A stretch of 64,000 nt of DNA from Chitinophagaceae bacterium (GTDB lineage Bacteria; Bacteroidota; Bacteroidia; Chitinophagales; Chitinophagaceae). The stretch lies in the NCBI GenBank assembly GCA_020403455.1, contig JADBXP010000019.1, positions 1 to 64,000 on the forward strand. Reading direction: 5' to 3'. The translations under genes and the position numbers were made by a program. Under the pieces are notes generated by a model. The model ran no database searches and was not told the DNA's origin. It saw only the letters and a list, made by a program, of their open reading frames with translations. This document shows, one piece after another, positions 49,246 to 58,840 of the stretch; position 1 is the stretch's first letter; each line of letters starts with the position of its first letter.

Positions 49246-51282
49246 ATGCGGCCAATGATGCGCATCATATTGTCCTCATTGGTTCTCCTGATGGTCGTTG
49301 CTGCCAACGCCCAGATGATTAATTTGAATAATACCCGCGGTGCCGGTGGTTCCGGACTTTCCTTCGATAACCAGGGAAGACCTATGCGAAGAGGATCCGG
49401 TAGTGACTCCCTCAAAAAAAGAGACAACCTCGCAGATTCAATTACTATCTTCTTCCGCTATTTCGACTCCACACGTACCCGCCGATTTGATTCAACACTC
49501 AACGACTATTCTCTCCGATCTCCCATACCCTATACCCATTACAACATGGGAAATATGGGATCTGCAGCACAATCATACCTTTTCCAACCACGGATGCTCC
49601 CCGGTTTTGACCCGGGATTTCATGCATTTGATATTTATAATTACTCACTGGAAAATACGCGCTTATTTCAAACAACGCGTCCGTATACAGAGTTTAATTA
49701 CTCCCTGGCCAGCAGTGCAGAACAAATGATCAGCTTCCTGCATACCCAAAACAAAAAAAGTAATTTCAATTTTTCTGCCGAATACCGATTTAGCAATGCT
49801 CCCGGTAATCTCAAAAATCAAAATGCCAGCATCAATAATTTTCGCTTTACTTCCCGCTATCAAACCAACAACAAGCGGTATGAAGGATTATTGATTGCTA
49901 TTGTCAATAAGAATGCAGCTGCTGAAAATGGGGGATTGGAAAATGAGGCCCGGCTGGATAGTCTTTTCAACAATGCATTTGAATTACCCACTCGACTCGG
50001 GAGAGCCGGACTTGTTAGCCGAAATCCATTCAATACCAGTGTAAACACCGGTAATATTTACCGTGAAACAACGGTATTTTATCGGCATCATTATGACATC
50101 GGACAAAAAGATTCCTTGGTAACAGATAGTTCTGTGATCAAACTGTTCTATCCCAGATTGAGATTCGAACACGATTTAAATTACAGCACCCGCCAGTATC
50201 GTTTTTTTGATTACAACATTGAATCAGTCAATTCTGAGAGGTACAGAAAATATTTCAACTTCAGAAATCCCAATGATACGATTCAGTATTCCGATCAATG
50301 GAATCGACTCAGCAATACCTTCAGCCTTATTTCCTATCCCGATAAAAAGAACCTCAGTCAATTCCTCAAGCTTGGAGTCACGCTGGAAAACATCAAGGGT
50401 ACTTTTCAGGACACAACAACATTGGCTGGCCTCTATAATATTTACGCTTCCGGTGAATACCGCAACCGAACCAAAAATCAGGTGTGGGATATGGAAGCCA
50501 GGGGCAGTCTGTACATCAACGGACTCAATGCAGGAGATTACGATGCGTTCATCAGTCTGAAGCGAATGCTCAGCAAGAAAACCGGGTACCTGACAGTAGG
50601 CTTCAACAATGTGAACAGGTCTCCCGCCATGCTGTTCGATCGCATCAGCAGTTTCCCGATTAGCAACCGAACTGATTACAACAAACAAAACCTAACACGG
50701 TTGTTTGGTAAATATGAGAATCCGCAACAACGCCTCAGCATCACGGGTAATTATTATCTCGTGAGCAATTACCTCTATTTCGACAGTTTTTTTACAGCCC
50801 GACAGGCAGCGACGGTATTTAATGTTCTACAGATAAGTTTGAACAAGCAGTTCCGCTTATCGCGTAAATGGAATTGGTACAGCGAGATTCATTTACAACC
50901 CCTGACCGGACAACCACCCGTTAATTTGCCCTTGATTTTCACCCGCAACCGGGTAGCATTTGAGGGTACTTTTTATCGCAACTTACAGTTGTCTACCGGA
51001 CTCGAAATGATTTATCATACACCCTATGAGAGAGACAATTATTCTCCTTTTCTTGGACAGTTCTTTGTTCAAAATGGAACGACTTTCTCCAACCGGCCAG
51101 ACATACATTATTTCATGCATTTCCGCATACGCAGTTTTCAGGGATTCTTTCGGTTAGAGAACCTGAACTCATTGAATATCAAGAAAGGATTTGAATTCAC
51201 CCAACTCAGCCGACTGGCAGACCACTATCGACAGTTGGGACTTTGGATGCGATTCGGACTCTGGTGGAGTTTTGTGAATTAA
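49246..51282 (+). CDS. Putative porin (Porin_10-like outer membrane protein)
   Basis: Signal peptide; long beta-barrel-like Bacteroidota protein. Confidence 0.7.
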   Translation: MRPMMRIILSSLVLLMVVAANAQMINLNNTRGAGGSGLSFDNQGRPMRRGSGSDSLKKRDNLADSITIFFRYFDSTRTRRFDSTLNDYSLRSPIPYTHYNMGNMGSAAQSYLFQPRMLPGFDPGFHAFDIYNYSLENTRLFQTTRPYTEFNYSLASSAEQMISFLHTQNKKSNFNFSAEYRFSNAPGNLKNQNASINNFRFTSRYQTNNKRYEGLLIAIVNKNAAAENGGLENEARLDSLFNNAFELPTRLGRAGLVSRNPFNTSVNTGNIYRETTVFYRHHYDIGQKDSLVTDSSVIKLFYPRLRFEHDLNYSTRQYRFFDYNIESVNSERYRKYFNFRNPNDTIQYSDQWNRLSNTFSLISYPDKKNLSQFLKLGVTLENIKGTFQDTTTLAGLYNIYASGEYRNRTKNQVWDMEARGSLYINGLNAGDYDAFISLKRMLSKKTGYLTVGFNNVNRSPAMLFDRISSFPISNRTDYNKQNLTRLFGKYENPQQRLSITGNYYLVSNYLYFDSFFTARQAATVFNVLQISLNKQFRLSRKWNWYSEIHLQPLTGQPPVNLPLIFTRNRVAFEGTFYRNLQLSTGLEMIYHTPYERDNYSPFLGQFFVQNGTTFSNRPDIHYFMHFRIRSFQGFFRLENLNSLNIKKGFEFTQLSRLADHYRQLGLWMRFGLWWSFVN

Positions 51283-51337
51283 CATACTTTTTCGGGGCGA
51301 TGGAAGCATGCCTGTAAAAAATTGTATCTTTGCAGAG

Positions 51338-51724
51338 ATGAGAAAGCTATTCCTGTTTTGTTTCAGTCTGCTTTTCATCGCTGCCAGCAGCGGTGCTTCC
51401 ATCAGCATTCATTATTGCCGGGGGAAGGTAAGTGCTGTCAGCCTCTCCCTTTTATCCGATCCGGGCTGTGCCTGCGGCAAAAAAAAGCCTAAAAAAAGTT
51501 GCTGCAAAACAGAAACCAAGTTGGTGAAAATGCAGGACGATGCCCGACAGCCGGAATTCGTCAATGATCATTCATTCACACAGGTAGTTGCACTGCCACT
51601 TCAAGATATACAAGTTACGGTTCCTGTTGAATCTAACTCCAACAGTCATTCTTTCTCCGTAGCTGACCCACCCGATGCTGCATCGGTTCCGCTTTATCTC
51701 CGCCATCGGGTTTTTAGACTATAA
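51338..51724 (+). CDS. HYC_CC_PP-type secreted cysteine protein
   Basis: ISIHYCRGKVSAVSLSLLSDPGCACGKKKPKKSCCKTE (HYC...CC pattern). Confidence 0.8.
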   Translation: MRKLFLFCFSLLFIAASSGASISIHYCRGKVSAVSLSLLSDPGCACGKKKPKKSCCKTETKLVKMQDDARQPEFVNDHSFTQVVALPLQDIQVTVPVESNSNSHSFSVADPPDAASVPLYLRHRVFRL

Positions 51725-51770
51725 TACTGTTCCAATCTTTTCTGTCTGTGAAGGCAGATGTTTGCGTTTC

Positions 51771-51783
51771 CCGCCATAGGCGG
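51771..51783. repeat. CCGCC-N3-GGCGG hairpin
   Basis: CCGCC-ATA-GGCGG between the HYC_CC_PP gene and the first HMA gene. Confidence 0.6.
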
Positions 51784-51824
51784 AATTCTATTCTATTGTC
51801 AATCTTCATTATAAAAAAAATACA

Positions 51825-52307
51825 ATGAGAACCTTATATACATTTTTAGCTGCCGGCTTATTTTTCCTGGCAGCCACAGCCACTGCACAAACCATCAAAT
51901 CTGAAACCATCAAAGTATGGGGTAACTGTGGTATGTGTAAAAAAACAATCGAGACAGCAGCTAAAGACGCGGGAGCTACCGCAGCAGTCTGGGATAAGAA
52001 TACCAAGATGCTCGCAATTAAGTATGATGGTGCACAAACCTCAGCTCAAAAAATTCAAGAGAAAATTGCTGCTGCCGGTTATGATACCCGCGATTTCAGG
52101 GCCAATGACGAAGCATACAAAAATCTCGAAGAATGTTGCCAGTATAAGCGCAAAGCAGCTACTCCTGCTAAGCCGGCTCAGCAGGCCATGAAGAAGCCTT
52201 GTTGCAGCAAGGAAGCAACTGCAGTGGCATGTTGTGCTGAAAACGACAAAAAAGATAAATCTTGTTGTGCTGCAACAACAAAAGATGGTAAGTCCTGCTG
52301 CAGTTAA
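51825..52307 (+). CDS. Secreted heavy-metal-associated (HMA) domain protein with Cys-pair-rich C-terminus
   Basis: KVWGNCGMCKKTIETAAKDAG (CxxC); ECCQ...PCCSK...ACCAE...SCCAA...SCCS. Confidence 0.88.
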   Translation: MRTLYTFLAAGLFFLAATATAQTIKSETIKVWGNCGMCKKTIETAAKDAGATAAVWDKNTKMLAIKYDGAQTSAQKIQEKIAAAGYDTRDFRANDEAYKNLEECCQYKRKAATPAKPAQQAMKKPCCSKEATAVACCAENDKKDKSCCAATTKDGKSCCS

Positions 52308-52337
52308 TTAACTGATTTTTTAGAACCTATTTTTTCT

Positions 52338-52359
52338 GCCACCCGCCTTGGCGGGTGGC
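52338..52359. repeat. Intergenic hairpin (CCGCC/GGCGG family)
   Basis: GCCACCCGCC-TT-GGCGGGTGGC, perfect 10-bp stem. Confidence 0.7.
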
Positions 52360-52374
52360 TTTCAACTCATTACC

Positions 52375-52917
52375 ATGAAAAAAATATTATTTCTTTTCCT
52401 GATACTACAGGCAAGTAATCTATCAGCACAATTCACGAGTGCTACCCTCAAAGCATCCGGTCTCACCTGTGCCATGTGCTCAAAAGCTGTCTTTAATGCA
52501 TTGAGTGCGGTTCCTTATGTAGAGAAGGTACAACCCGATATTCAGGCATCTACTTATCAGATCAATTTTAAGAATACAGCCAACATCGATCCTGATATGA
52601 TGGCAAGAGCAGTTACTGATGCAGGCTTTTCTGTTGCTAAACTTGAAATGACAGGGAACTTTCCTGAGACAGCGATAGAAAAAGATGGACATGTGATCTG
52701 GAACAACAATGTGTATCATTTTGTACAATCTTCAGTGAAGAGCATCAAGGGCAAGCAGACCATTCGCCTGGTGGATAAATTATTTGTCTCTGCCAAAGAG
52801 CAAAAGAATTTTGCCAAACTCACCAACATGTCATGCTATGCTACCGGAACACGTCAATCTTGTTGTCCTTCAGTGACGGGAGCAGCCTCTGCACGTATCT
52901 ATCACGTCACACTCTGA
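52375..52917 (+). CDS. Secreted HMA-domain protein
   Basis: LKASGLTCAMCSKAVFNALSAVPYVEKVQPDIQASTYQINF. Confidence 0.85.
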   Translation: MKKILFLFLILQASNLSAQFTSATLKASGLTCAMCSKAVFNALSAVPYVEKVQPDIQASTYQINFKNTANIDPDMMARAVTDAGFSVAKLEMTGNFPETAIEKDGHVIWNNNVYHFVQSSVKSIKGKQTIRLVDKLFVSAKEQKNFAKLTNMSCYATGTRQSCCPSVTGAASARIYHVTL

Positions 52918-52924
52918 TCAACAC

Positions 52925-53758
52925 ATGAAAAGAGCAATGTTCTTTTTCGGTTGGCTTCTCGGTGGGACGCTGACCGCACAGGAGTTATATGTATTCTCTG
53001 AACCTGCGAGCAACATGCCTGCTTATTCCAATGGTGTCAAGCAATCCCTCAAATGGCTTCCTAACAGGCCGGGCAAGGGAAGAGATTTTAGAAGTACTAC
53101 CGAGTGGATGTATGGTGTGAACAAGAATTGGATGGTGCATGGTGCGGTTACTTTTTCCGATATGTACAGTCCGAATTTTCGGTGGGAATCCTGGCGACTG
53201 TACAGCAAGTATCGCTTTTACTCCAGCGATGATCTGTACCGCCATTTTCGGATGGCAGCATATGCGGAGGTTTCAACCAGTACCAATCCCCTGATCTATG
53301 ATGAGCTCAGCATGGAGGGAGATCAGTCGGGCTGGCAGACAGGCATCATAGTGACGCAGTTGTTGCACAAGCTGGCGATCTCGGGCACAGCAGGATTCAC
53401 GCAAACATTTTTACAGCCTGATACTCTTCACCACATCAGTGTACCACCCATAGCAAGGGAAGCATTCACTTATTCATTGTCAGCCGGCTATCTCATACTT
53501 CCAAGAACTTATTCCAGTTATGACCAGACGAACCTGAATCTATATTGCGAGTTTCTCGGACAAGAGGGTATCAGTTCCAGGAGAGGCTTTTTGGACATGG
53601 CGCCGGCATTGCAATTGATTTTTAAAAGTCAGTTCAAGCTGAACTTGGGGTATCGATTTCAGCTGGCAGGAGATATGAAGCGAATGGCGCAGCAAAGCTG
53701 GCTACTGAGTACGGAATGGTTGTTTTTGAGGAAGATAAAAGGTCAGGGTAAGAAATAA
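52925..53758 (+). CDS. Predicted outer-membrane protein linked to HMA operon
   Basis: Signal peptide, beta-strand-rich; 8 nt downstream of HMA gene. Confidence 0.65.
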   Translation: MKRAMFFFGWLLGGTLTAQELYVFSEPASNMPAYSNGVKQSLKWLPNRPGKGRDFRSTTEWMYGVNKNWMVHGAVTFSDMYSPNFRWESWRLYSKYRFYSSDDLYRHFRMAAYAEVSTSTNPLIYDELSMEGDQSGWQTGIIVTQLLHKLAISGTAGFTQTFLQPDTLHHISVPPIAREAFTYSLSAGYLILPRTYSSYDQTNLNLYCEFLGQEGISSRRGFLDMAPALQLIFKSQFKLNLGYRFQLAGDMKRMAQQSWLLSTEWLFLRKIKGQGKK

Positions 53759-53785
53759 ATGTGGTGAATAGGAATCATTATTGCA

Positions 53786-54088
53786 TCAGCATCCATAAAC
53801 CAGTTGCTTGTTTTGGTTTACAACATTCTTAAAGAAAGGATTTTTTATAGCTTGTTCTTCCAAAAGATCTACAGGACGATTGAAAATATTTTGTAATGAA
53901 TATTTGAAATCGAAATAGTTATCAGCATATTCTTTTACCGGCATATCTTTAAAATGGACTATTAAATCTATATCACTATTTTGATTGAAATTATTCGAAA
54001 GCACAGATCCGAAAGCGTAGAGCGATTTAACTTTGTATCTAGTACAAAGTTCCCGGAGTGTTGCTTGATGTTGTGAAATAAGATTCAT
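53786..54088 (-). CDS. MNT-type nucleotidyltransferase
   Basis: VKSLYAFGSVLSNNFNQNSDIDLIVHF (GSxxxxxxxxxSDxDL). Confidence 0.88.
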   Translation of the reverse strand: MNLISQHQATLRELCTRYKVKSLYAFGSVLSNNFNQNSDIDLIVHFKDMPVKEYADNYFDFKYSLQNIFNRPVDLLEEQAIKNPFFKNVVNQNKQLVYGC

Positions 54089-54206
54089 ATTGTAGAGAGC
54101 AAAAGTACTTTATTTCCTAGAATTACTCTTTGAATCAGTTCATTACCCTCATTCATAAGCTGCAAAAGAAATTAAGATGTCTATAAGCTCTCGATCTAAT
54201 GAGCTG

Positions 54207-55403
54207 TTATTCAAAAAAATAAGCCAAACTTCCACCCACCCAGGTTTTGTCTTTGTTGTATCGAACGCCAATCATTTTTCCCTTACTCAAACGGGCCAGG
54301 TTGTTCACTGCAACGGGACGTGCTGTTCCTTCTTTCCAAAAATAGAATAAACGTATTTCAGCTTTCGCCGGTCCGTCGGGTGTAGTAATCACATCGGCAT
54401 ATTTCACTTTGCGCTGAAGGATCCAATTTTCCGGGTCTTCGATTTTTTTCAAATCCTCCAAATGTAAATCAATGATTACTCCCTGACCTGCAAATGAAAA
54501 CAGAGGTTTCAGCACATAGTTGTTCAGATCTTGCGGTATCTCTTTTATATCAGAGAGAAAGTGGGTAACAGGAACATAAGGATGGTGCAGGTAGGGCAGG
54601 GTGTGTTTGCTGATGCGGTAAAACCAATTGGGGTGTGGTACCCATTCTACGTCTAACTCTTCCATCAACAGCTGACCTTTGGCTCTGATTTCCTCCGGTT
54701 GTTGTTGCAGTTCATCAAATATGATGCGGTTGTAAATGCGTTCCACCCGTATGCGCTTGCCTTCTTTTCGGTAGTACAATTGCTTCCCTTCCCGCTCTAA
54801 CTCTGTCAAGCATACAATTGAAATGCCGGTATATTGAGTAGTGCAATAAAAATCAATGCGGGTTTTTTGTTGGTGGGGGAATATCTCCAACAGTATAACC
54901 GATTCAGGTTCGTGCTTTCCGAGTATCATTTCCCGTAAAAATGCGTTGTAGCTTTCCGGAGTATATCCATTCAGATAGCTGCTGCAATGCTCAGGAATGG
55001 AAAAGTTACGGCGGGTAACTTCCTCGTGCCAAAGTTGATAACCAAAGAGACTGGGGAAACCCTGCATTTCAATAAGCTGTGGTTCATATTCTCCCGATGC
55101 ATTTTCACAGATACCAAAATCGAATACCAGGCATTGTGGATGTTTTTCATCACCGGGCACCCGGTAAGCAGCCGGAATAGCAGCTTCACTTTGCTGCAAG
55201 AATTCCGGAGCAACAATCACATCAATGATGTGCTCACAGGCTGAAAGCATTTTATCGCGGAAGTAGGCAGGAATAAATACCGGCGTTTCTGCTACCCGAA
55301 AATCGAGTGCCCCAGGATAGGGTGCCTGTAATTCCTGCAGGTAACGTTGGTAAGTTGCTTCACTGAAAGAGGCATTGAATGTTTGGCGCAATTCAGGTAT
55401 CAT
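54207..55403 (-). CDS. ATP-grasp-like protein, unknown substrate
   Basis: NYVLKPLFSFAGQGVIIDLHLEDLKKI...NWILQRKVKYADVITTPDGPAKAEIRLFYFW. Confidence 0.65.
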   Translation of the reverse strand: MIPELRQTFNASFSEATYQRYLQELQAPYPGALDFRVAETPVFIPAYFRDKMLSACEHIIDVIVAPEFLQQSEAAIPAAYRVPGDEKHPQCLVFDFGICENASGEYEPQLIEMQGFPSLFGYQLWHEEVTRRNFSIPEHCSSYLNGYTPESYNAFLREMILGKHEPESVILLEIFPHQQKTRIDFYCTTQYTGISIVCLTELEREGKQLYYRKEGKRIRVERIYNRIIFDELQQQPEEIRAKGQLLMEELDVEWVPHPNWFYRISKHTLPYLHHPYVPVTHFLSDIKEIPQDLNNYVLKPLFSFAGQGVIIDLHLEDLKKIEDPENWILQRKVKYADVITTPDGPAKAEIRLFYFWKEGTARPVAVNNLARLSKGKMIGVRYNKDKTWVGGSLAYFFE

Positions 55404-55451
55404 GAAAAATGCATTGTACAGGAAAATTACTGCATTAATGCCAAAAACTTA

Positions 55452-56306
55452 TCACAAAGAAATGGCAGGTACTGCCTCTGTTGCGTGGTTCAGGAAATTA
55501 GGCAACACATGCGTATAGGTCCACAGAATTTTATCAGGGTCTTGTAGATGTTCCACCATGCTGGTCCATTTCGCTTCACCGTGGTTTTCAATGATGGTGG
55601 CTTTTTTGTCTGCCCGCTGCAGATACATTTGCATACCTTCAGCATCTGCTTCCGGGTGGAACTGGGTGCCGATGAAATAGGGATTGAAACGCACGGCCAT
55701 CATCGCCCGTTCATACGGAACATGGGGACGATTTTTTTCAATAGCAAGGATATGTGCCCCCAATTCCCGCATGCGTGCGTGTTTGGGTTGGATGACTTGA
55801 AAATCGCGGCTGTCCACACTGTAAAAAGGATCTTTCAAGCCCTCGAACACAGGTTCATGGTGACCTTCTTCCAGGAGGTGGATGGGAAAGATACCAAAGG
55901 CAGTGGATTTTCTGGGGCATACTTCACCGATACCAAAATAGCGACAGGCCAACTGAAAACTGTGACAGATAAAGAGGATATGTTTGGGTGTACCCTTACC
56001 TGAACGATTATAGGAGTCGATGTTTTTTATCCAATCAAAATATTTGTTCTCCCAGGAACTGCCTGCTGATTCCAACGGAGAACCCGGTCCGCCGCTCGAA
56101 ATATAGACATCATAGGAAGTGTCAGGCAGTTGCTCCTGTTGTCTTACTTCAAACTCATGTAATTCAACGAAGCATTCCTGTGCTTGTCCCCATTCCTGAA
56201 TCAAGCTTCTCAAGCAGCGCATACCCTCATTGGGTACGCCCTCGTACAGGTCGAGCAATGCAATCCTAATAACAGGTGCAGAAGTAGAATGTGAACTGCT
56301 CTCCAT
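55452..56306 (-). CDS. Class I glutamine amidotransferase-like protein
   Basis: HILFICHSFQLACRYFGIGEV (Cys elbow) and FIGTQFHPEADAEGM (His-Glu). Confidence 0.85.
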   Translation of the reverse strand: MESSSHSTSAPVIRIALLDLYEGVPNEGMRCLRSLIQEWGQAQECFVELHEFEVRQQEQLPDTSYDVYISSGGPGSPLESAGSSWENKYFDWIKNIDSYNRSGKGTPKHILFICHSFQLACRYFGIGEVCPRKSTAFGIFPIHLLEEGHHEPVFEGLKDPFYSVDSRDFQVIQPKHARMRELGAHILAIEKNRPHVPYERAMMAVRFNPYFIGTQFHPEADAEGMQMYLQRADKKATIIENHGEAKWTSMVEHLQDPDKILWTYTHVLPNFLNHATEAVPAISL

Positions 56307-57427
56307 TATTTGAAATAGCTCAGGTTGGTTTGAGGCGTCAATGTCAGCAGGGTCTCATACATGAGTCGGATGGTGTCTTCTACATCTTTCTTGTGCAGCA
56401 TTTCAACGGTGGTATGCATGTAGCGCAATGGGATGGAAATGAGAACGGAAGGACATCCATCATTGGCATAGGCAAAGCTATCGGTGTCGGTGCCTGTACT
56501 TCTGCTCAGGGTGCGGAATTGAACCGGAATCTTCTTTTGTTCGGCCACTGTTTCCACTACCTGCAACAATTTATTATGAATCGCAGGTGCATAGGCAAGG
56601 GAAGGTCCTTTGCCACAATGAATATCACCTTCCACGATTTTGCTGATCATGGGGGTATTGGTATCGTGTGTTACATCGGTGATGATAGCAATATTGGGTT
56701 GAATTCGGCGCGCGATCATTTCTGCGCCACGTAAGCCAATTTCTTCCTGAACAGCATTGACTACATAAAGACCGTAGGGCAATTTCTTTTTATTTTCTTT
56801 CAGTAGGCGGGCCACCTCAGCGATCATGAAGCCACCGATGCGGTTATCGAAGGCACGGCCGATGAAAAAATCATAGGCCAGTTCATCGAAACCTTCTTCA
56901 TAGGTAACCACCGCACCGATGTGTATTCCCAATGATTCTACCTCTTTTTTACTGCGGGCACCGCAATCAAGGCAAAGGTTATCTACCCGCGGTTGTGCTT
57001 CTTTTTGGTCTGGTTGAGAAAGGCGGGTATGTATTGCGGGCCAGCCGAAAACAGCTTTAACCGGGCCTTTTTTTCCGTGTATCCACACGCGTTTGGCGGG
57101 AGCCACCTGATGGTCAACACCACCATTGCGTTTCAGGTAAATCAATCCCTGGTCATTGATGTAATTCACGAACCAGGAGATTTCATCGGCATGGGCTTCC
57201 AGCACTATTTTGAAGGGGGCAGACGGATTGATCACGCCCACAGCAGTACCGTAGGGATCGGTAATGAAGGTATCGATGTAGGGCTTCACATATTCCATCC
57301 ATACTTTTTGTCCTCCACTTTCGAAGCCAACGGGAGAAGGGGTATTGATGTAATTTTTGAGGAAGTTCATGGACTGCTCTGTCAGCAGCGACTTTTCTTT
57401 CTTTTTTCCGGCAGTTTTCTTAGACAT
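56306..57427 (-). CDS. M42 family metallopeptidase
   Basis: VLEAHADEISWFVNYI; GRAFDNRIGGFMIAEV; NAVQEEIGLRGAEM; SRSTGTDTDSFAYANDGCPSVLISIPLRYMHTTVEM. Confidence 0.93.
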   Translation of the reverse strand: MSKKTAGKKKEKSLLTEQSMNFLKNYINTPSPVGFESGGQKVWMEYVKPYIDTFITDPYGTAVGVINPSAPFKIVLEAHADEISWFVNYINDQGLIYLKRNGGVDHQVAPAKRVWIHGKKGPVKAVFGWPAIHTRLSQPDQKEAQPRVDNLCLDCGARSKKEVESLGIHIGAVVTYEEGFDELAYDFFIGRAFDNRIGGFMIAEVARLLKENKKKLPYGLYVVNAVQEEIGLRGAEMIARRIQPNIAIITDVTHDTNTPMISKIVEGDIHCGKGPSLAYAPAIHNKLLQVVETVAEQKKIPVQFRTLSRSTGTDTDSFAYANDGCPSVLISIPLRYMHTTVEMLHKKDVEDTIRLMYETLLTLTPQTNLSYFK

Positions 57428-57431
57428 GCGA

Positions 57432-58340
57432 TCAGTGGGTTAAAAGGTGAGCGGAAATGCCAAACAATGCTTTCACCGGTAGTAGTCCGTCTATCAGCCA
57501 CAGATAGAAAAGTACGGGCGTATTCCGGTTCAGCGATCGGCATGCAAATATCAGTAAAACCCATGGAATACAGTTCAGTAAGGCAGCTGCCGGTGGATAA
57601 CCTGTTTGCAGGGAAGGAAGGATTTCCAAAACAGAACCGGTGATGCTGATGGGAATTATCAGTCGAACCAGCAGATTTTCCATGCCAATGCGGATGGCCC
57701 ATGTTTTTAGTTGCTGGTTGTGATCTGCATCGAAGTCTTTGATGTCGAACAGCATACCGATGGCTGTGAAGAATAAGGTTTGCTGTGTGAACAAGAGCAG
57801 GACAGATGGCGAAGGGATGAAAGGGGTTGTTGGAGGTTGACTCCACCAGAAGGGAATGAGCACTGAGCATCCGCTCCATACCAATGCGATGATAATGGGT
57901 TTGATCCAGCCATATTGCCGAAGGTTCATACGTGAATGACCGGGTTGAATGCCACCGTAATAAAGGAGAGCGAGTAAGGGAAATAGCCAGGCGGGCCAGT
58001 TGGAGCTTGGTGGAAGAGTAAACAGGCGGCCTGCAAGAGGCAGGAGGAAAGGAAGACTGAGGAAGAGCAGAACACCGGAAAGGATAAGTTGGCTGCTGAT
58101 CAAGAAGCGACGATTTTTCCGGTACCAAATGATCCGATCATCGGTTGGGGTGGCTGTGGGTGCTGAACTCAGGTAAGCATGGGTATAGAAAAGGAGAGTA
58201 GCAATGCAGAGAATGAGGAAGAGTTGTGGTTGTGGGGGAAGATCTAGAACGATGGATGTTTGCAGGAGCAAGGTGAAAAGGCAAAAAGCATAGAAGAGGT
58301 TGCTATAAAACAACAGGCGGGTGAAGCCGGAGGAGCTCAT
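57432..58340 (-). CDS. UbiA-like prenyltransferase-family membrane protein
   Basis: GMLFDIKDFDADHNQQLKTWAIRIG (second Asp-rich motif), ~9 TM segments. Confidence 0.65.
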   Translation of the reverse strand: MSSSGFTRLLFYSNLFYAFCLFTLLLQTSIVLDLPPQPQLFLILCIATLLFYTHAYLSSAPTATPTDDRIIWYRKNRRFLISSQLILSGVLLFLSLPFLLPLAGRLFTLPPSSNWPAWLFPLLALLYYGGIQPGHSRMNLRQYGWIKPIIIALVWSGCSVLIPFWWSQPPTTPFIPSPSVLLLFTQQTLFFTAIGMLFDIKDFDADHNQQLKTWAIRIGMENLLVRLIIPISITGSVLEILPSLQTGYPPAAALLNCIPWVLLIFACRSLNRNTPVLFYLWLIDGLLPVKALFGISAHLLTH

Positions 58341-58807
58341 TATCTCAGGAGGATGATGGGTGGTGATACGAGGGTATCACTTATATTTTTAGCTTTATCC
58401 CGCAGCCAGAATTTGAAAGTGGCTGTATCATTTCTATTACCACATCCTGAGATAACCGGGTAGTTCCCGATGTTGGCATTGTAGGCAAATCCGATTTCCA
58501 ATACGCCTTCCTGATTAGGAACTGAGGTGAAGTCCGGTACTTTGTTTTTAGAGATGAATTGAACTCCGGGTGAGTTGGGACAAACCTTCGAAATTTTCTG
58601 TACCCAGAGTGTATCTTGAACATCACCTTCTTTGTCGGTGAAGCGAATTTCAAAAAACAGAACCGGATTGGTGGTACTGAGGGTGGTGTTGCTGATATTT
58701 TTGAAGCTTATTTGAGGTTTGGTAGTGAAGGTTGTTTTATCACATCCCATGACAATGAATAGCAGTAGGCCGGTAATAATAAGTAATTTTGTTCCCTGAA
58801 GCTTCAT
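58340..58807 (-). CDS. Predicted lipoprotein
   Basis: LLLFIVMGCDKTTF lipobox; NPVLFFEIRFTDKEGDVQDTLW. Confidence 0.7.
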   Translation of the reverse strand: MKLQGTKLLIITGLLLFIVMGCDKTTFTTKPQISFKNISNTTLSTTNPVLFFEIRFTDKEGDVQDTLWVQKISKVCPNSPGVQFISKNKVPDFTSVPNQEGVLEIGFAYNANIGNYPVISGCGNRNDTATFKFWLRDKAKNISDTLVSPPIILLR

Positions 58808-58840
58808 ATTTCAAATTTAGTTAAAACCGGACAATACCCG

